A DNA stretch of 16,532 nt from Paracoccaceae bacterium (lineage in GTDB: Bacteria; Pseudomonadota; Alphaproteobacteria; Rhodobacterales; Rhodobacteraceae): assembly GCA_007119835.1 (NCBI GenBank), contig SKOX01000405.1, positions 1 to 16,532 of the forward strand, read 5' to 3'. The position numbers and the translations under genes were made by a program. The notes under the pieces were generated by a model. That model was not told where the DNA came from. It did no database searches and saw only the letters and a list, made by a program, of their open reading frames with translations. This document shows positions 15,193 through 16,532 of this stretch, in pieces (the stretch's first letter is position 1; the number at the start of each line of letters is the position of its first letter).

Positions 15193-16239
15193 ATGGGCAG
15201 CTCGGACAAGGCGGACCGCTCTGCATCAACCAAACGCAACGCCGAGATCACACTCCGGCGCCTGAGAGTGTTCTGGGCGGTGGCGAATGCCGAGACCATG
15301 ACGAGCGCCAGCAAACAGCTTGGTCTGACGCAGCCATCGCTTTCGCAGCAGATTTCCAGCCTCGAGTCGATCGTTGGCACACCGTTGTTCGAACGCCGCT
15401 CGAACCAGATGCTGCTGACGGAAGCGGGGAGCTTTCTTCTGCAAAAGGCAGAGAAGGTTTTGCGCGGGATGCAGGAACTCGAGGACGGCGTTACAGAGTT
15501 CAGCGAGGGGGGGCGCATCACCATTCGGGTGGCCGGGATCAACTCCGTGCTGCGCCTCTTGTTGCCGCCGGCGGCAGCGAGTCTGTGCCCCGCGGATGTG
15601 AACATTGAATATGACATTCATGAGGCCGCCCCCTCGGAAGTGCTCGACATGCTCTATGCAAGGCGTGCCAATATCGGGCTAATGGCATCGAACTCGGTGG
15701 CCGCGTCCGGAGCCGGATTCGTGCAGGTTCCGCTGATGCAGGATCCCTATGTCCTCGCAGTGCCGGACTCGGTCATGCTCGACGGAGTTTTCGAGCCGGG
15801 TCGCGAGCTGGAGCCGGAGGCAGCCGCTGTTCTGGATAAGTCCGTCCGCTTTTCCTTCGGAACAAAGCATAGTCAGCGGGTCCAGCAATGGTATGACAAC
15901 GTGCTGCCCAACAACCGCCCCATTGCGTATACGCGTAGCTATGACACCGCATTGGGGCTGGTGCGCGCGGGCATGGGCGTGTGCCTGGCTCCGGCGCTCT
16001 CGTGTATCGTGGACCGAGTCGCCTTTGCGGGGATCAGTCTATACCCGGTAGGGTTTCAGCCGCGCCGGATCGTGGCGATGGTGCCCTCTCAGTATAGCAA
16101 ATTGCGCCATTACGCCGAGCTGCTGGAGGCACTCCAGGCGGAAGGCCGGCGACAGTGTCTGCCGCCTATGCACGAAACTCCGCCCTTTTTGGCGCGCGAG
16201 AGCACCTCAGACCCCTTTCACGTTGCGCCCGCGCTCTGA
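15193..16239 (+). CDS. LysR-type transcriptional regulator
   Basis: A 348-residue regulator. The frame also offers GTG 15190, but GAGGAG at 15181-15186 is correctly spaced (6 nt) only for ATG 15193. The winged helix-turn-helix lies at about residues 20-80, with AETMTSASKQLGLTQPSLSQQISSLE and the wing residues GTPLFERRSNQMLLTEAG, textbook LysR. The effector-binding domain follows (about 107-310), with RAGMGVCLAPAL near its end. At 348 residues it is longer than the usual ~300, with ~20 extra N-terminal residues and an uncommon tail of ~30 after the last domain helix. It is encoded 136 bp upstream of pqqA in the same direction rather than divergently. Likely target: the pqqA promoter and perhaps its own; the effector is unknown. 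Confidence 0.93.
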   Translation: MGSSDKADRSASTKRNAEITLRRLRVFWAVANAETMTSASKQLGLTQPSLSQQISSLESIVGTPLFERRSNQMLLTEAGSFLLQKAEKVLRGMQELEDGVTEFSEGGRITIRVAGINSVLRLLLPPAAASLCPADVNIEYDIHEAAPSEVLDMLYARRANIGLMASNSVAASGAGFVQVPLMQDPYVLAVPDSVMLDGVFEPGRELEPEAAAVLDKSVRFSFGTKHSQRVQQWYDNVLPNNRPIAYTRSYDTALGLVRAGMGVCLAPALSCIVDRVAFAGISLYPVGFQPRRIVAMVPSQYSKLRHYAELLEALQAEGRRQCLPPMHETPPFLARESTSDPFHVAPAL

Positions 16240-16280
16240 GGTGAGTGCATGGCCCAGGCCCGGCTGACGGGACAGCGAAA

Positions 16281-16316
16281 CATGAGTCTATGATATGTAT
16301 AGATAGCATGCTGTCT
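16281..16316. promoter_or_regulatory. Two overlapping dyads upstream of pqqA, candidate LysR operator
   Basis: The first dyad is TCTAT (16287-16291), seven bases, ATAGA (16299-16303). Its inner 13 bp, TAT-N7-ATA, fits the LysR T-N11-A consensus. CATG flanks it on both sides (16281-16284 and 16307-16310). The second is AGATAGCATGCTGTCT (16301-16316), a 16-bp palindrome with seven of eight pairs matching and one G/T pair. The region is AT-rich against its surroundings. Two adjacent sites resemble the recognition and activation half-sites of LysR-controlled promoters. Possible -10 elements are TATGAT (16289) or TACAAA (16326), neither with a good -35. Binding by the adjacent LysR protein is inferred. 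Confidence 0.5.
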
Positions 16317-16337
16317 GGTGTTTCGTACAAACTGAGC

Positions 16338-16356
16338 TTGCGACAATCGGTCGCGA
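16338..16356 (+). promoter_or_regulatory. Small hairpin in the pqqA leader
   Basis: TTGCGAC (16338-16344) and GTCGCGA (16350-16356) can form a 7-bp stem (one G-U pair) with an AATCG loop, ending six bases before the pqqA Shine-Dalgarno AGGGAGA (16363-16369). It leaves the ribosome site free, so it may stabilise the leader rather than block translation. Confidence 0.35.
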
Positions 16357-16375
16357 AACCCAAGGGAGAAGACAG

Positions 16376-16456
16376 ATGGCTTGGAAAACCCCGAAGATCG
16401 CCGAAGTCCAAGTCGGCATGGAAATCAACATGTACGCCTGCGCCAAGCGCAAGTAA
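16376..16456 (+). CDS. pqqA: PQQ precursor peptide PqqA
   Basis: A 26-residue peptide and the substrate from which PQQ is built. The sequence opens MAWKTPKIAEVQVGMEINMY, then ACAKRK. It carries the invariant Glu16 and Tyr20 with three residues between them (E-I-N-M-Y); the radical SAM enzyme PqqE, with chaperone PqqD, cross-links these two side chains. Trp3, Pro6 and Gly14 are also typical. AGGGAGA at 16363-16369 lies 6 nt before ATG. The short C-terminus ending in A-C-A-K-R-K resembles acetic-acid-bacterial PqqA more than the longer methylotroph forms. pqqB begins 39 bp downstream. Adjacent LysR dyads suggest regulated expression. Confidence 0.97.
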   Translation: MAWKTPKIAEVQVGMEINMYACAKRK

Positions 16457-16468
16457 TCGCCAGCCGCC

Positions 16469-16532
16469 CGCCCGCCGCAACCCGAGGGAGTGCACATGTT
16501 GCAAGTGATAGTCCTCGGCGCTGCGGCGGGCG
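16469..16532 (+). promoter_or_regulatory. Inverted repeat enclosing the pqqB start
   Basis: CGCCCGCCGCA (16469-16479) is perfectly complementary to TGCGGCGGGCG (16522-16532). The 42-nt loop holds the pqqB Shine-Dalgarno and start codon. The downstream arm is coding sequence for the conserved A-A-A-G of PqqB, and the window ends on it, so the stem may be longer. It could lower pqqB expression relative to pqqA, or be a by-product of GC-rich coding. Confidence 0.35.
16496..16532 (+). CDS. pqqB: PqqB, N-terminal fragment
   Basis: Only 12 codons are visible before the window ends: MLQVIVLGAAAG. This matches the conserved PqqB opening (M-x-I-x-V-L-G-S/A-A-A-G-G-G), the first strand and loop of its metallo-beta-lactamase fold. 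GAGGGA at 16484-16489 is 6 nt upstream of ATG 16496. PqqB is thought to act in tailoring the cross-linked precursor. Position directly after pqqA is the standard pqqABCDE order. Confidence 0.92.
   Translation, partial: MLQVIVLGAAAG

Noticed and set aside
14873..15193. 106-codon frame filling the gap before the LysR gene, with a C-x-x-C motif
   Set aside because: Third codon positions are close to random in GC while real genes here are strongly GC-rich; no ribosome site and no recognisable family.
14952..15608. 218-codon frame running from the gap into the LysR gene in another frame
   Set aside because: Most of it overlaps the LysR DNA-binding domain out of frame, with Arg/Gly-rich translation and no domain.
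16245..16508. 87-codon frame over the pqqA leader and pqqA
   Set aside because: Conflicts with the unmistakable PqqA peptide and the paired dyads; no family resemblance.
1..16532. Mobile elements, CRISPR arrays, tRNA or rRNA genes
   Set aside because: I saw no transposase or integrase motifs, no regularly spaced repeats and no tRNA-like cloverleaf or rRNA stretch.

Overview
The window is a high-GC (clearly above 60% by eye), densely packed segment of an alphaproteobacterial-type chromosome. Every gene I can support lies on the + strand. It is a PQQ-dependent alcohol oxidation locus. It opens with the last ~64 codons of a quinoprotein alcohol dehydrogenase (methanol/ethanol dehydrogenase family) and closes with pqqA and the first 12 codons of pqqB. 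The 26-residue PqqA resembles the short acetic-acid-bacterium form. Coding style and gene content fit Rhodobacterales or Rhodospirillales, but I cannot place the genus.

Layout. (1) 1-194: 3' end of the dehydrogenase, followed by a strong 12-bp terminator-like hairpin (228-257). (2) 332-1189: secreted MoxJ-like family 3 solute-binding protein. (3) 1245-9511: a membrane and chaperone-like block made of a site-2-protease-like protein that has lost its catalytic residues, a DUF4175-like three-TM protein, a 1434-residue BatA/VWA/glutamine-amidotransferase-like fusion, a MoxR AAA+ ATPase and a DUF58 protein. (4) 9508-14879: transport block. A PedB-like ATPase gene is separated from its presumed partner, a PedC-like ABC-2 permease, by a complete SsuABC/TauABC-type importer (permease, binding protein, ATPase). 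The PedC-like gene is followed by a second MoxJ-like binding protein. (5) 14880-15192: non-coding gap. (6) 15193-16238: LysR-type regulator. (7) 16240-16375: pqqA leader with two overlapping dyads. (8) pqqA and pqqB.

Genes from 332 to 14879 are mostly separated by 0-55 bp or overlap at ATGA/TGATG junctions, so they look like one long operon or a few coupled ones. The likely logic is that the dehydrogenase works in the periplasm, MoxJ-like proteins and the MoxR/DUF58/VWA module help it mature (as inferred for the mxaJ and mxaRSACKL genes of methylotrophs), the ABC systems move an alcohol-related substrate or product, and pqqA/pqqB start synthesis of the cofactor. The LysR regulator sits where it could couple cofactor supply to dehydrogenase expression. 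No cytochrome c gene (CxxCH) is visible here, so the electron acceptor is probably encoded outside the window.

The least ordinary items are the dead site-2-protease homologue, the double-VWA fusion, the importer nested between the two halves of a Ped-type transporter, and the palindrome cluster in front of pqqA.
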